From Rhizobium esperanzae (GTDB lineage Bacteria; Pseudomonadota; Alphaproteobacteria; Rhizobiales; Rhizobiaceae), in assembly GCF_002204185.1 (NCBI RefSeq), contig NZ_MXPU01000007.1, positions 62,001-126,000 on the forward strand: a DNA stretch of 64,000 nucleotides, in the 5' to 3' direction. The notes below the pieces were generated by a model. That model was given only the letters and a program-made list of their open reading frames with translations. It made no database searches and was not told the origin of the DNA. The position numbers and the translations under genes are program-made. Shown here in pieces: positions 35,373 through 44,256 of the stretch (the first letter of the stretch is position 1; each line of letters starts with the position of its first letter).

Positions 35373-36122
35373 ATGGTGCCGCTCACCGAGGGGCGAATGG
35401 ACCAGAGACGGAAGGGGAATCGATTGGCATCGACCAAGACAGAACAGCGAGGATCGTTGCGTGAGAGCACCTATTCGCAATTGAAGGATCTGATCCTCAC
35501 CGGCCAGCTTCGCCCCTCCGAGCGCCTGTCGGAAGTGACGCTCGCCAAGCGCTTCGGCGTCAGCCGAACACCGCTGCGCGAAGCGCTGATGAAGCTGGAA
35601 GAAGAAGGGCTTATCGTCGGTCAGCGGAACTTCGGCTATACGGTGACCGACCTCGACGTCACCAAGTTCTGCAATCTGCTGGTCGTTCGCGAAGCGCTCG
35701 ACGTTTGCGCCGCGCAACTCGCCTGCGAGATAGCGAGCGAGGAAGACCTCGATCGGCTCCGTGACGTCATTGCCCAGATGGTGGAACTGAAGGATACGAC
35801 GAACAAGACGCCCTCTGACGCGGCCCGCAACCTTGACCTTGGACTATACATCCATCGCGTCATCGTGGAATCGACCCGAAACGAGGCCCTCGTCAGGGTG
35901 ACGGATCAAGTTTATCAGCAGCTTCGCCTGGCCCTGTGGCTCGAAGTTCTTTGGGTGGATCTGGAGCACACCGATCTCGACGAACACCGGGCGATCGCAG
36001 ACGCCATCTGTGCACGCGACCGCGAGGCGGCGGCGGCAGCAGCAAGAGCGCATGTGCAAAGCTCGCTCAAAAACATGTCGAAGCTCCAGCGCATCTGGGC
36101 GCATCGGCGCGCAGCCGACTGA
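35373..36122 (+). CDS. GntR-family (FCD) transcriptional regulator
   Basis: This 249-residue regulator has the GntR winged helix at about 30-95 (YSQLKDLILTGQLRPSERLSEVTLAKRFGVSRTPLREALMKLEEEGLI) and an FCD ligand-binding domain (about 105-235). The metal-type ligands are in YIHRVIVESTRNE and DEHRAIADAI. It sits in the centre of the locus, divergent from the catabolic genes and upstream of the transporter genes, and probably responds to the imported compound or a breakdown product. GAGGG ribosome site; ATG at 35373. Confidence 0.9.
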   Translation: MVPLTEGRMDQRRKGNRLASTKTEQRGSLRESTYSQLKDLILTGQLRPSERLSEVTLAKRFGVSRTPLREALMKLEEEGLIVGQRNFGYTVTDLDVTKFCNLLVVREALDVCAAQLACEIASEEDLDRLRDVIAQMVELKDTTNKTPSDAARNLDLGLYIHRVIVESTRNEALVRVTDQVYQQLRLALWLEVLWVDLEHTDLDEHRAIADAICARDREAAAAAARAHVQSSLKNMSKLQRIWAHRRAAD

Positions 36123-36156
36123 CGCGCAACCCGATCTTTTACCAAGGGGTCCCCGC

Positions 36157-36882
36157 ATGGCACCTATCGACAGTTACCTGGCTCTGGTCGGCTTCGAGCA
36201 GACGGGTTGGGGTTGGCTACTACTGACTGCGGCCGCGATGACCATCGGTGTGTCCGTCTGCGGCTTCCTGACCGGAACGTTGATCGGGACGGTCATTACC
36301 TTCATGCAGCTGTCCCGCCACCTGACCATCCGGTGGCTTGCGGATTGCTACACGACCGTTCTGCGCGGCGTGCCCGACCTTCTGGTAATCTATCTTTTCT
36401 ATTTCGGCGGCAGCGCATTCCTTGGATCCTTTGGCGGCCTGTTCGGCTATCAAGGCTTCATTGGAATGCCGGCATTTTTGACCGGAACCCTGGCGCTTGG
36501 CGTGGTTTCGGCGGCCTATCAGGCTGAGGTATTTCGCGGCGCCTACAGGTCGGTCGCACGCGGCGAAATCGAAGCCGCCAGCGCCGTCGGCATGCGGCCA
36601 TGGCCCAAATTCAGGCGCATCGTTGCCCCCCTCGTCCTGCGCTACGCTATTCCAGGCCTCGGAAACACCTGGCAGCTCGTCCTGAAGGAATCGGCATTGA
36701 TCTCCGTCACGGGTCTCGTCGAACTGCTGCGCCAATCGCAGATCGCAGCCGGATCGACGCGCCGGCCGTTCGAGTTCTACCTGACGGCGGTCGTTCTTTA
36801 TCTCGTCATCACCTGGCTTTCATCAATCCTGTTCAGACGCATGGAAGCGCGAACGATCCAGGGCACAAGGAGAGCGTTGTGA
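36157..36882 (+). CDS. Amino-acid ABC transporter permease 1
   Basis: This 241-residue HisM/HisQ-type permease has about five helices. The EAA loop is in AYRSVARGEIEAASAVGMRPWPKFRRIVAPLVL (about 130-160), which docks the ATPase. GSTRRPFEFYL near the end is usual for the family. The ATG at 36157 follows AAGGGG, 34 bases after gntR. Its stop overlaps the start of the second permease (TGATG). Confidence 0.88.
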   Translation: MAPIDSYLALVGFEQTGWGWLLLTAAAMTIGVSVCGFLTGTLIGTVITFMQLSRHLTIRWLADCYTTVLRGVPDLLVIYLFYFGGSAFLGSFGGLFGYQGFIGMPAFLTGTLALGVVSAAYQAEVFRGAYRSVARGEIEAASAVGMRPWPKFRRIVAPLVLRYAIPGLGNTWQLVLKESALISVTGLVELLRQSQIAAGSTRRPFEFYLTAVVLYLVITWLSSILFRRMEARTIQGTRRAL

Positions 36883-37580
36883 TGGATCTGGGCTTTATGT
36901 GGGATACGTTTCTCACGCTTCTGACCGGTTTGCCGCTGACGCTTGAGCTTGCCGTCACGTCCGTCGTGGCAGGCAGCGCGCTGGCGCTGGCGATCTCGCT
37001 CCTGGCCGTGACCGGCGGTGAAATAGGCTGCACCATAACCCGCGCCTATGTCTTTGTCTTCAGAGGGTCGCCGCTCCTCGTCCAAATGTTCCTGATCTAT
37101 TATGGCCTCGGCCAATTCAGACACGGCCTGCAGGACCTCGGCGTCTGGGGGTTCTTTCGCGAACCCTACTGGTGTGCGGTGCTCGCCCTCACTCTGAATA
37201 CTGCCGCCTACTGCAGCGAAATTTTTCGCGGAGGACTGCTGGCCGTGTCCGCTCAGGAGATCGAGGCGGCTCGCGCTTGCGGCATGTCGGGCATTCTCTT
37301 GTTCAGACGGATCATCCTGCCGATCGCCATCAGGCATGCGCTGCCCGCTTACGGCAATGAGATCATCCTGATGATCAAAGCAACAGCGCTCGCGTCTGTC
37401 ATCACAATCATGGAAGTCACCGGTCTGGCTGGAAAACTGATCGCCGACAGCTTCCGCGCTTTCGAGATCTTCATTGTCGCCGGCGCGATCTACCTCGCGA
37501 TCATTTTCATCGTCACACGGATGCTCATGGCGGTCGATTTCTGGCTTTCGCCTCATATGCGTATGCGGCTGCAATCTTAA
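36882..37580 (+). CDS. Amino-acid ABC transporter permease 2
   Basis: This 232-residue permease has about five helices, starting MDLGFMWDTFLTLLTGLPLTLELA. The EAA loop is GGLLAVSAQEIEAARACGMSGILLFRRIILP (about 125-155). It forms the second half of the membrane channel with permease 1, as in histidine/ornithine and opine transporters. Start overlaps the preceding stop by one base, indicating coupled translation. Confidence 0.88.
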   Translation: MDLGFMWDTFLTLLTGLPLTLELAVTSVVAGSALALAISLLAVTGGEIGCTITRAYVFVFRGSPLLVQMFLIYYGLGQFRHGLQDLGVWGFFREPYWCAVLALTLNTAAYCSEIFRGGLLAVSAQEIEAARACGMSGILLFRRIILPIAIRHALPAYGNEIILMIKATALASVITIMEVTGLAGKLIADSFRAFEIFIVAGAIYLAIIFIVTRMLMAVDFWLSPHMRMRLQS

Positions 37581-37592
37581 ACGGGAGTGTGC

Positions 37593-38396
37593 ATGTCTGA
37601 CAGGGGAACAGTTTTGGTCAGCGACAACAAGGACAAAAGCGCTGCCGTTTCGATCAAGGATCTCCGAAAATGCTTCGGCCCGCTGGAAGTGCTGAAGGGA
37701 ATTTCGCTTGAAGCGCATGAGGGGGACGTGATTTCCATCCTGGGCTCATCCGGCTCCGGCAAATCGACGATGCTGAGATGCCTCAATATGCTCGAAATCC
37801 CCGACAGCGGGGAAATTCGCATCGGCGGCGAGATGTACGCTCTGAAGAAATCGGGGCACAGAACGTTGCCGGCTGACCGCAGGCAAGTCGATCGGATGCG
37901 CGAACACATCGGCATGGTGTTTCAGAATTTCAATCTTTGGTCGCACATGACCATTCTTGAAAATGTGATCGAAGCACCGGTGCACGTGCAGAAGCGCAAC
38001 CGCGCGGAATGTATCGCGGAGGCCGAAGCTCTGCTCGAACGGGTCGGCATCGCCGAAAAACGAAATTTCTATCCGGCGCATTTGTCTGGCGGGCAGCAGC
38101 AACGGGCTGCGATCGCCCGCGCTCTCGCGCAGCGGCCGAGGGTCATGCTGTTTGACGAACCGACCTCGGCGCTGGATCCCGAACTCGTCGGCGAAGTGCT
38201 GAAAGTGATGCGCTCGCTCGCTGAGGAAGGTCGAACCATGCTTGTTGTCACCCATGAAATGGCCTTCGCGCGAGACGTGTCGAGCAAAGTAGTTTTTCTT
38301 CACCGGGGCGTCGTCGAAGAGACAGGGGAGCCCACCGAGCTTTTCACCCATCCGAAATCGGAACGGTTCCGCCAGTTTCTGGCAGGGACGAGGTGA
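37593..38396 (+). CDS. Amino-acid ABC transporter ATP-binding protein
   Basis: This 267-residue ATPase has Walker [10 protein letters not shown] (about 50-58), Q-loop [13 protein letters not shown], signature [15 protein letters not shown], Walker [13 protein letters not shown] and the switch histidine in VVTHEM. This is the HisP/GlnQ class for polar amino acids. ATG at 37593 with GGGAG upstream; a GTG at 37587 is an alternative. It ends the plus-strand transporter unit; about 170 bases follow before the cyclase gene, with no obvious terminator. Confidence 0.9.
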   Translation: MSDRGTVLVSDNKDKSAAVSIKDLRKCFGPLEVLKGISLEAHEGDVISILGSSGSGKSTMLRCLNMLEIPDSGEIRIGGEMYALKKSGHRTLPADRRQVDRMREHIGMVFQNFNLWSHMTILENVIEAPVHVQKRNRAECIAEAEALLERVGIAEKRNFYPAHLSGGQQQRAAIARALAQRPRVMLFDEPTSALDPELVGEVLKVMRSLAEEGRTMLVVTHEMAFARDVSSKVVFLHRGVVEETGEPTELFTHPKSERFRQFLAGTR

Positions 38397-38564
38397 TGTC
38401 GTTTGACCTCCGACGCGGATCTCAAGAAAGTCAGGCGTTCAACGGCGATCGTTGTTCTGCCTCCTGTTTGACGCTTGCGGGCACGGGGCAACAGGTTCAT
38501 GCTGCTCTTCTGTTGAGGCCCGTTGGTTGCGGCTGATATAGCCGTCGGATACCGGGTTCGTGAG

Positions 38565-41500
38565 ATGCCAGCGATGGACTGCGCCGGCTGCGGTTTCGAT
38601 ATTCAGAGCGGTTTTGCTTTCTGTCCGCGATGCGGCGCAAGGCAGCCTCTCTCTTGCGCCGCCTGCGGTTATGCGTGCCAGCCCGATTTTGCCTTCTGCC
38701 CCAAATGCGGCGCATCGATTTCAGGCAAAGCCTCGCCTGCGCCGAAGCCGATTATTGAGGTGGTGCCGACGAAATCCGACAGCGATGCCGACCGGCGGCC
38801 GGTGACGGTGCTCTTTGCCGATCTCTGCGGCTTCACCACGCTGAGCGAGCAGATCGATCCCGAAACCATGCGGGTGCTGCAGAACGAATTGTTCGAAGAG
38901 ATGACCCGGGCGGTGGAAACCTATGGAGGCTTCGTCGACAAGTTCGTCGGCGACGCCCTTCTGGCGCTGTTCGGCGCGCCGGTTGCCCATGAGGACGATC
39001 CGGTGCGCGCGCTTGGCGCCGCACTTGATATGATCGACCGGGCCGCCGCGGTCGGCACACGCTGGCAGTCGCGTGCCGGCGTGCCGCTGCGCCTGCACAT
39101 CGGCATCAACAGCGGCCCCGTCGTTACCGGCGGCTTCGGCGCGGTTGGCGCCAAATCCTACTCGGTGACCGGCGATACGGTGAACACCGCGCAACGGCTG
39201 CAATCCATGGCTGGCGAAAACGATATTCTCGTCGGTCCGCTGACCTATCGCCTCACCCGCCACGCCTTTGCCTTCGACAGCCTCGGCGCGCAGGCATTGC
39301 GCGGCAAGAGTGGAAACGTGCTCGTGCATCGGCTGAGCGGGCTGCTGGAAGCGCCGCATACGGCACGCGGGCTCGAAAGTTTTGGCCTTCAGGCGCCGAT
39401 GGTCGGACGGGACGCGGAATTGTCGCGCCTGCTGACCTGCCTCGATCTTGCCTGTGGCGGGGCCGCGCAGCTCGTCCGCCTGATCGGCGAAGCAGGCATC
39501 GGCAAATCGCGCCTGGCCAGCGAATTCGTCGGAGTCGCCGCCGATGCGGACCGTTTCCCCGGCCTTGCCATCCGCAAAGCCAGCTGCTCTCCCCTCGGCG
39601 AACAATCCTACGGCACGCTCGCCGCGGTCGTGCGGAGCGCTTACGGAATCGGCGAGCGCGACGATCCCGACAAGACACGGCAACTGCTGACAACAGGGTT
39701 CCGTGCCCTCGATCTCAGGCCTGATGACATCGAGGCGCTTTTGCCGCTCTTTCTGCATGTTCTCGGCCTCGGCGATCCCGATGGCGCGCTCCGGCACATC
39801 GAGCCGGAACAATTGCGGCGGCAGATCTTCTATGCGGTCCGCACCGTTTTCGAGCGGAGGCTGGCGCAAGGCCCTCTCCTTCTTGTCATCGAGGATCTCC
39901 ACTGGGCGGATGTCGCCTCGCTGGAGGTGCTGCGCTTCATGATGGACCGACTGGAGCGCAGCCGGCTGATGCTGCTTGCGATCTATCGGCCGACGTCGCA
40001 GACGGACCCGCTGGACTCCAATCGCGTCAGCGTCACGGTCCAGCGTCTCGGTCCCCTCCTTGCTGCCGAGGGGCAGAAGCTGCTTGCCGCCTTTTTTGGC
40101 GAGGGTCACGGCAAGTTGCCGGCGCCGATGCGCAAGCGCATCCTCGATCGCGCCGGCGGCAATCCGCTGTTCATCGAAGAAATCCTGCGCGGGCTGATCG
40201 ACATGGGTACGCTGCACAATGACGGCCAGCGCTGGCATGTCGCGGCCGAAGACACGGATGTCGATATACCCGTCAATCTACAGGCCCTGTTGCTTGCCCG
40301 TGTCGACCGGTTGCCGCAGGAGATCAGGCGTCTGGCGCAGGAGGCGGCGGTCGTCGGCCCGAAGTTCGATACCGCCCTGCTCCGCACCGTCGCGACCGAC
40401 CCGGCCGGCATCGATGCGGCGTTGGATTATCTCTGCGATGCCAATATCATCGAGGAATTGCGCGGGCCCGACGCCGAGATAGCGCCAGGCTACCGCTTCA
40501 GCCAGACGCTGATGCACGATGTCATCTACCACAATCTGCTGCTGCAACGGCGCATGGAGCTTCACCGACGGATCGGCCGGGCGCTGGAACGTCAATATGG
40601 CGTGGCGCCCGATCGGGCGGAGCATCTGGCGCAGCTCGGCCATCATTTCAGCCTGACCACGGAAAAGGCCAAGGGCGCCAGCTATCTTATGGCGGCGGGC
40701 GATATGGCGCGCAAGATTTACGCCAATGACGATGCCATGCGTCTCTACCGCCAGGCTCTTGCTGCCTTTGCCGACGAGCCGGAGGCGACGCCGGAGCAAT
40801 CGGCACTGCTGGAGCGCCTTGGCGATCTCTGCGGTCCTGCCGGCCGGCGTGAGGCCGCCCTGAACCATTATCAGCGAGCACTTGCGACCCATCGCGCAAA
40901 AGATGATCGGATCGCCGTGGCGAGGATCTTGCGCAAGATCAGCCGCCTGCATCTCGATGCGGGGCGCCGCGATCAGGCGGAGGCCTATTGCGCCGAAGCC
41001 GAAGCGATGATCGCGCCGATCGATGCGCCGGTCGAACATGCCCATCTCCTGCAGGAACGCGGCCACCTCGCCTTCCGCACCGGCGACCAAGCTGCTGCTG
41101 CCGAATGGGCGACACAGGCGCTGCAATGCCTGCAAACGCTGCCGATCGATGGAACGACGGAGGCTGGACGGGAGGCAGCGCGGGCGATGGCAGAGGCACT
41201 GAACACCAAGGGCGCAGCGCTCGCGCGGCTCGGACGCCGCCGTGATGCCGTGCAGGAAGTGGAGCGCAGCCTTTCGGTCGCCGAAAAGGCCGATCTGCAA
41301 AGCGCCGCCTGCCGCGCCTATTCCAACCTCGGCGTTCTCTACACGATCGTCGATCCGGCCAACGCCATCAGGATCTGCCGGCGCGGGTTGGAGGTCGCCA
41401 CCCGTATCGGCGATCTCGGCTTCCAGGCGCGTCTTCTCGCCAATCTCGCGGTCTCCTGCTGCACCTTCACCGATCGCTGCGGAGCCGAGGGCGTGCCGGC

Positions 41501-41819
41501 GGCGGAAAAGGCGGTGGAAATCGACCGGGCGCTCGATCAGCGCGACCATCTCTCTGTACCGCTGATCGTGCTCGGGCAGATACATCAATGTCATGGGCAG
41601 CCGAAGCTAGCTCGTAAGTATTACGAGGAAGCCCTTGAGGTTGCGAAGGAAATTGACGAGCCGCAACTGCTGTTTCCGTGTTATGATGGCTTGGCGACAC
41701 TGAGCCTTGAACACGACGACATGGACGAAGCGGAACGGTATTTTGCGCTGGCGCAGGATGTGTGCATCCGCCACAAGCTCGACCCCGGCACATTCGTCGT
41801 CTTGCCGTTTCTCGACTGA
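38565..41819 (+). CDS. Class III nucleotide cyclase fused to zinc ribbons, AAA ATPase and TPR region
   Basis: This 1084-residue protein has two N-terminal zinc ribbons (CAGCGFDIQSGFAFCPRCG, CAACGYACQPDFAFCPKCG). A class III adenylate/guanylate cyclase domain follows (about 70-235) with VLFADLCGFTTLSEQ, GGFVDKFVGDALLALFG and GAKSYSVTGDTVNTAQR. Next is an AAA_16-type ATPase with LIGEAGIGKSRLASEF (about 300), and then a long helical TPR-like region to the end. The catalytic metal aspartates (FAD, GDA) are present. It likely makes cAMP or cGMP under control of the ATPase/TPR part. A start at 38574 is also possible. No signal peptide, so cytosolic. Confidence 0.85.
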   Translation: MPAMDCAGCGFDIQSGFAFCPRCGARQPLSCAACGYACQPDFAFCPKCGASISGKASPAPKPIIEVVPTKSDSDADRRPVTVLFADLCGFTTLSEQIDPETMRVLQNELFEEMTRAVETYGGFVDKFVGDALLALFGAPVAHEDDPVRALGAALDMIDRAAAVGTRWQSRAGVPLRLHIGINSGPVVTGGFGAVGAKSYSVTGDTVNTAQRLQSMAGENDILVGPLTYRLTRHAFAFDSLGAQALRGKSGNVLVHRLSGLLEAPHTARGLESFGLQAPMVGRDAELSRLLTCLDLACGGAAQLVRLIGEAGIGKSRLASEFVGVAADADRFPGLAIRKASCSPLGEQSYGTLAAVVRSAYGIGERDDPDKTRQLLTTGFRALDLRPDDIEALLPLFLHVLGLGDPDGALRHIEPEQLRRQIFYAVRTVFERRLAQGPLLLVIEDLHWADVASLEVLRFMMDRLERSRLMLLAIYRPTSQTDPLDSNRVSVTVQRLGPLLAAEGQKLLAAFFGEGHGKLPAPMRKRILDRAGGNPLFIEEILRGLIDMGTLHNDGQRWHVAAEDTDVDIPVNLQALLLARVDRLPQEIRRLAQEAAVVGPKFDTALLRTVATDPAGIDAALDYLCDANIIEELRGPDAEIAPGYRFSQTLMHDVIYHNLLLQRRMELHRRIGRALERQYGVAPDRAEHLAQLGHHFSLTTEKAKGASYLMAAGDMARKIYANDDAMRLYRQALAAFADEPEATPEQSALLERLGDLCGPAGRREAALNHYQRALATHRAKDDRIAVARILRKISRLHLDAGRRDQAEAYCAEAEAMIAPIDAPVEHAHLLQERGHLAFRTGDQAAAAEWATQALQCLQTLPIDGTTEAGREAARAMAEALNTKGAALARLGRRRDAVQEVERSLSVAEKADLQSAACRAYSNLGVLYTIVDPANAIRICRRGLEVATRIGDLGFQARLLANLAVSCCTFTDRCGAEGVPAAEKAVEIDRALDQRDHLSVPLIVLGQIHQCHGQPKLARKYYEEALEVAKEIDEPQLLFPCYDGLATLSLEHDDMDEAERYFALAQDVCIRHKLDPGTFVVLPFLD

Positions 41820-41886
41820 AGGCTTCGTATCTCGCTCTGCATCAATTAGACCAAACGATTCAGAAACATAAAGGGAGGAACTAACA

Positions 41887-42567
41887 ATGCAGGAGAACCA
41901 CGCCGATAAACCATTACAGCCTGGGGATCGCGCGCCCAACGTCGTGCTGGATGCGATCACCCGCCATGGCAAGATCGCCATCGATGATTTTCGCGGCCAG
42001 AAGCCGGTGCTCGTCGGCTTGTTTCGCGGCCTGCACTGCCCCTTCTGCCGCCGGCAGATCGCCGCCATGGCCGAGCTCACCGACGCGTTGCAGGAGAAAG
42101 GCATCGACAGCCTGACAGTCGTCAATACGCCGATCGAGCGAGCGCGCCTCTATTTCCGCTACCACCCGCTTCCCAATTTGCTGGCGGCCTCCGACCCCGA
42201 ACGGGTATCGCACAGAGCCTTCGGCCTGCCGAATATCGAGTTCACCGAATCCGAGAATGAATGGCCGCACAAGGTCAGCATGAGCACGATGTCCTCAATG
42301 CGGATCGACATGCCGGGCGAGCTGCCGGAGCCTATGGATGTGATGGCGGCGACCGAATATCTCGACAAGGCCGACGGTTACGAATTCACGGAGGATGACA
42401 CGCGGATGATCGCCACCGGCCATGGCCAGCTTGTCGGCGAATTCCTGCTCGACCGCGATGGCGTCGTGCGCTGGTGTTTCACGGAAGTCGAGGAAGGTGG
42501 CCGCAACTTGTTCGGTGGTCCAGCGCCTCGGGATGTGATGTCTGCAGCGGCGAACATGGCTGTTTGA
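41887..42567 (+). CDS. Peroxiredoxin-like thioredoxin-fold protein
   Basis: This 226-residue protein starts with PLQPGDRAPNVVLDAITRHGKIAIDDFRGQKPVLVGLFRGLHCPFCRRQ-type AhpC/TSA-like sequence, with a CPFC redox pair (about 51-54). A hydrophobic strand pattern and a C-terminal FLLDRDGVVRWCF follow, as in thioredoxin-fold oxidoreductases. It may reduce peroxides or disulfides. GGGAGGAAC just before the ATG is a strong ribosome site. It lies 67 bases after the cyclase. Confidence 0.75.
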   Translation: MQENHADKPLQPGDRAPNVVLDAITRHGKIAIDDFRGQKPVLVGLFRGLHCPFCRRQIAAMAELTDALQEKGIDSLTVVNTPIERARLYFRYHPLPNLLAASDPERVSHRAFGLPNIEFTESENEWPHKVSMSTMSSMRIDMPGELPEPMDVMAATEYLDKADGYEFTEDDTRMIATGHGQLVGEFLLDRDGVVRWCFTEVEEGGRNLFGGPAPRDVMSAAANMAV

Positions 42568-42602
42568 CGCGACTTCCCTGGCCCTTGGGCGGGCCGGCCG
42601 CT

Positions 42603-44111
42603 TCAAGCCGGTAGGCCGGCCTTGCGGTAGCCGTCCACGAAATGGTCAAGCGTCCGGGCGTCGCGAAACGGTTCGGTCGCAGCCCAGTGGCGGGTGGAAA
42701 AGCCGGGGTTGGCGACAAGGAAGAGCTCGGTTTCCGCCCGCGCCTCGTCGAGCCGTCCAAGCTGAGCCAGGCTTGCCGCCAGGAAACGACGGGAGCTCGT
42801 GCGATAGGTTTCATCGCGACGCAGCGTCTCGACAGCGGCCTCATATTGTCCGGCTGCATATTGCGCCTGGCCGAGTGCCAGATAATACCAGCTTGCCGGA
42901 AAGGGATTCAGCCGGAACGCCTTGCGAGCGTGTTCGAGGCCCTCGTCAATCCGCCCGGCCAGGACCGTGATGTCGGATAATGCGGCAAAGGTATCGGCCT
43001 CGTTCGGGTCGAGTTCGATTGCCTTGGCGAATTGCGCATCCGCCTCGGCGAAATCGCGTTCATAGGCAAGCAGATAGGCCAGAACCCAACGGCAGCCGGC
43101 ATCGTTGGGATCGATCACAACGGCCTTGCGCGCCAACTGCAAAGCAACGTCTCGGTTCGATTCCGTCGGCCCGCCGCTATGGACCCATCCCATCCAATGG
43201 TTCATGGCAAGCCAGCGATAGGCCTCGGCATAGTGGGGGTCGAGGGTGACAGCGCGCGTCAGCATCAAATGCGCTTCCTCAGCCGTCTGCGGGGAATCGT
43301 CCATGAGCTTGCGCGCCCGCACGCAAAGATCGTAGGCCTCGAGGTTCTTCGGCCGATTTCGCGGCGGCGGTGCGCGCAGTCGGCCGAGCAGCGCCTCGAC
43401 GATCCTGCCCGTCACCTCGTCCTGAACCGCGAAGATGTCGTCGAGGCTGCGGTCGAAACGTTCCGCCCAGAGATGATCGCCACTCACGGCGTCGATCAGC
43501 TTGGCGTTGATACGAACGCGCCCGGCAGCACGCCTTGCACTGCCTTCAAGCAAGTAGCGCACACCGAGCTCTTCAGCGATCCCTCGTACCTCGATCGCCT
43601 TGCCCTTATAGGCGAAGACCGAGTTGCGGGCGATGACGAACAGGCCGGGCATCCTGGAGAGGTCGGTGATAAGGTCTTCCGTCAGCCCATCCGCGAAGGA
43701 TTCCTGTTCGGGATCGTTGCCGATATTCAGGAAGGGCAGCACGGCGATCGACGGTTTATCAGGCAGCGGCAAGGTTTTTCGCTTCACACCGCTGAGCCGA
43801 TGCACGGCTCCCATGAAACGGTAGCCGACGCGCGGAACCGTTGCAATCCATTCACCGCCGCCGGTGGATGGGCCGAGCAGCTTGCGCAGCTGCGCGATCT
43901 GGACGGTAAGGTTGCCTTCCTCGACCACCAAGCCGGGCCAGGCCGCGTCCATCAGATCGGTCTTCGCAAGGATTTCACCTGGTCGCCCGACGAGCGCTGC
44001 AAGCAGCTTCAGCCCGCGGTGGCTGACGGCAACGGGGTTGTCGTTCCGAAGCAGCATTCCCGCATCCGGATCAAGCACGAACGGACCAAAGGCAAAGCGC
44101 GATCCCTGCAT
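42603..44111 (-). CDS. OmpR-type winged-helix regulator with TolB-like and TPR domains
   Basis: This 502-residue protein has an N-terminal OmpR/CadC-type winged helix (about 1-100; FAFGPFVLDPDAGML, LLAALVGRPGEIL, QIAQLRKLLG, VPRVGYRFMG). A TolB_N-like domain follows (PSIAVLPFLNIGNDPEQESFADGL, about 115-235), then several TPR repeats to the end. No transmembrane segment, unlike CadC. Proteins of this layout are common in rhizobia and are thought to regulate neighbours, but the signal is unknown. It is divergent from the MFS gene across about 145 bases. Confidence 0.82.
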   Translation of the reverse strand: MQGSRFAFGPFVLDPDAGMLLRNDNPVAVSHRGLKLLAALVGRPGEILAKTDLMDAAWPGLVVEEGNLTVQIAQLRKLLGPSTGGGEWIATVPRVGYRFMGAVHRLSGVKRKTLPLPDKPSIAVLPFLNIGNDPEQESFADGLTEDLITDLSRMPGLFVIARNSVFAYKGKAIEVRGIAEELGVRYLLEGSARRAAGRVRINAKLIDAVSGDHLWAERFDRSLDDIFAVQDEVTGRIVEALLGRLRAPPPRNRPKNLEAYDLCVRARKLMDDSPQTAEEAHLMLTRAVTLDPHYAEAYRWLAMNHWMGWVHSGGPTESNRDVALQLARKAVVIDPNDAGCRWVLAYLLAYERDFAEADAQFAKAIELDPNEADTFAALSDITVLAGRIDEGLEHARKAFRLNPFPASWYYLALGQAQYAAGQYEAAVETLRRDETYRTSSRRFLAASLAQLGRLDEARAETELFLVANPGFSTRHWAATEPFRDARTLDHFVDGYRKAGLPA

Positions 44112-44256
44112 AAGCGGACCTATAATCCGTTTGGAAGTTTTTGAGAATGTTTTGGCGAGACTTAATTACGCCGCTCTCCCTATCCTGCAGAATTCCATCC
44201 TCTTTCAGATCCGGGCTCCAGCTCCATGGCCCACTGCCAGACAAGGATATATCTGC

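Noticed and set aside
38721..41594. Long minus-strand frames opposite the cyclase gene
   Set aside because: No domains and no ribosome sites; the plus frame has clear zinc ribbon, cyclase and ATPase motifs.
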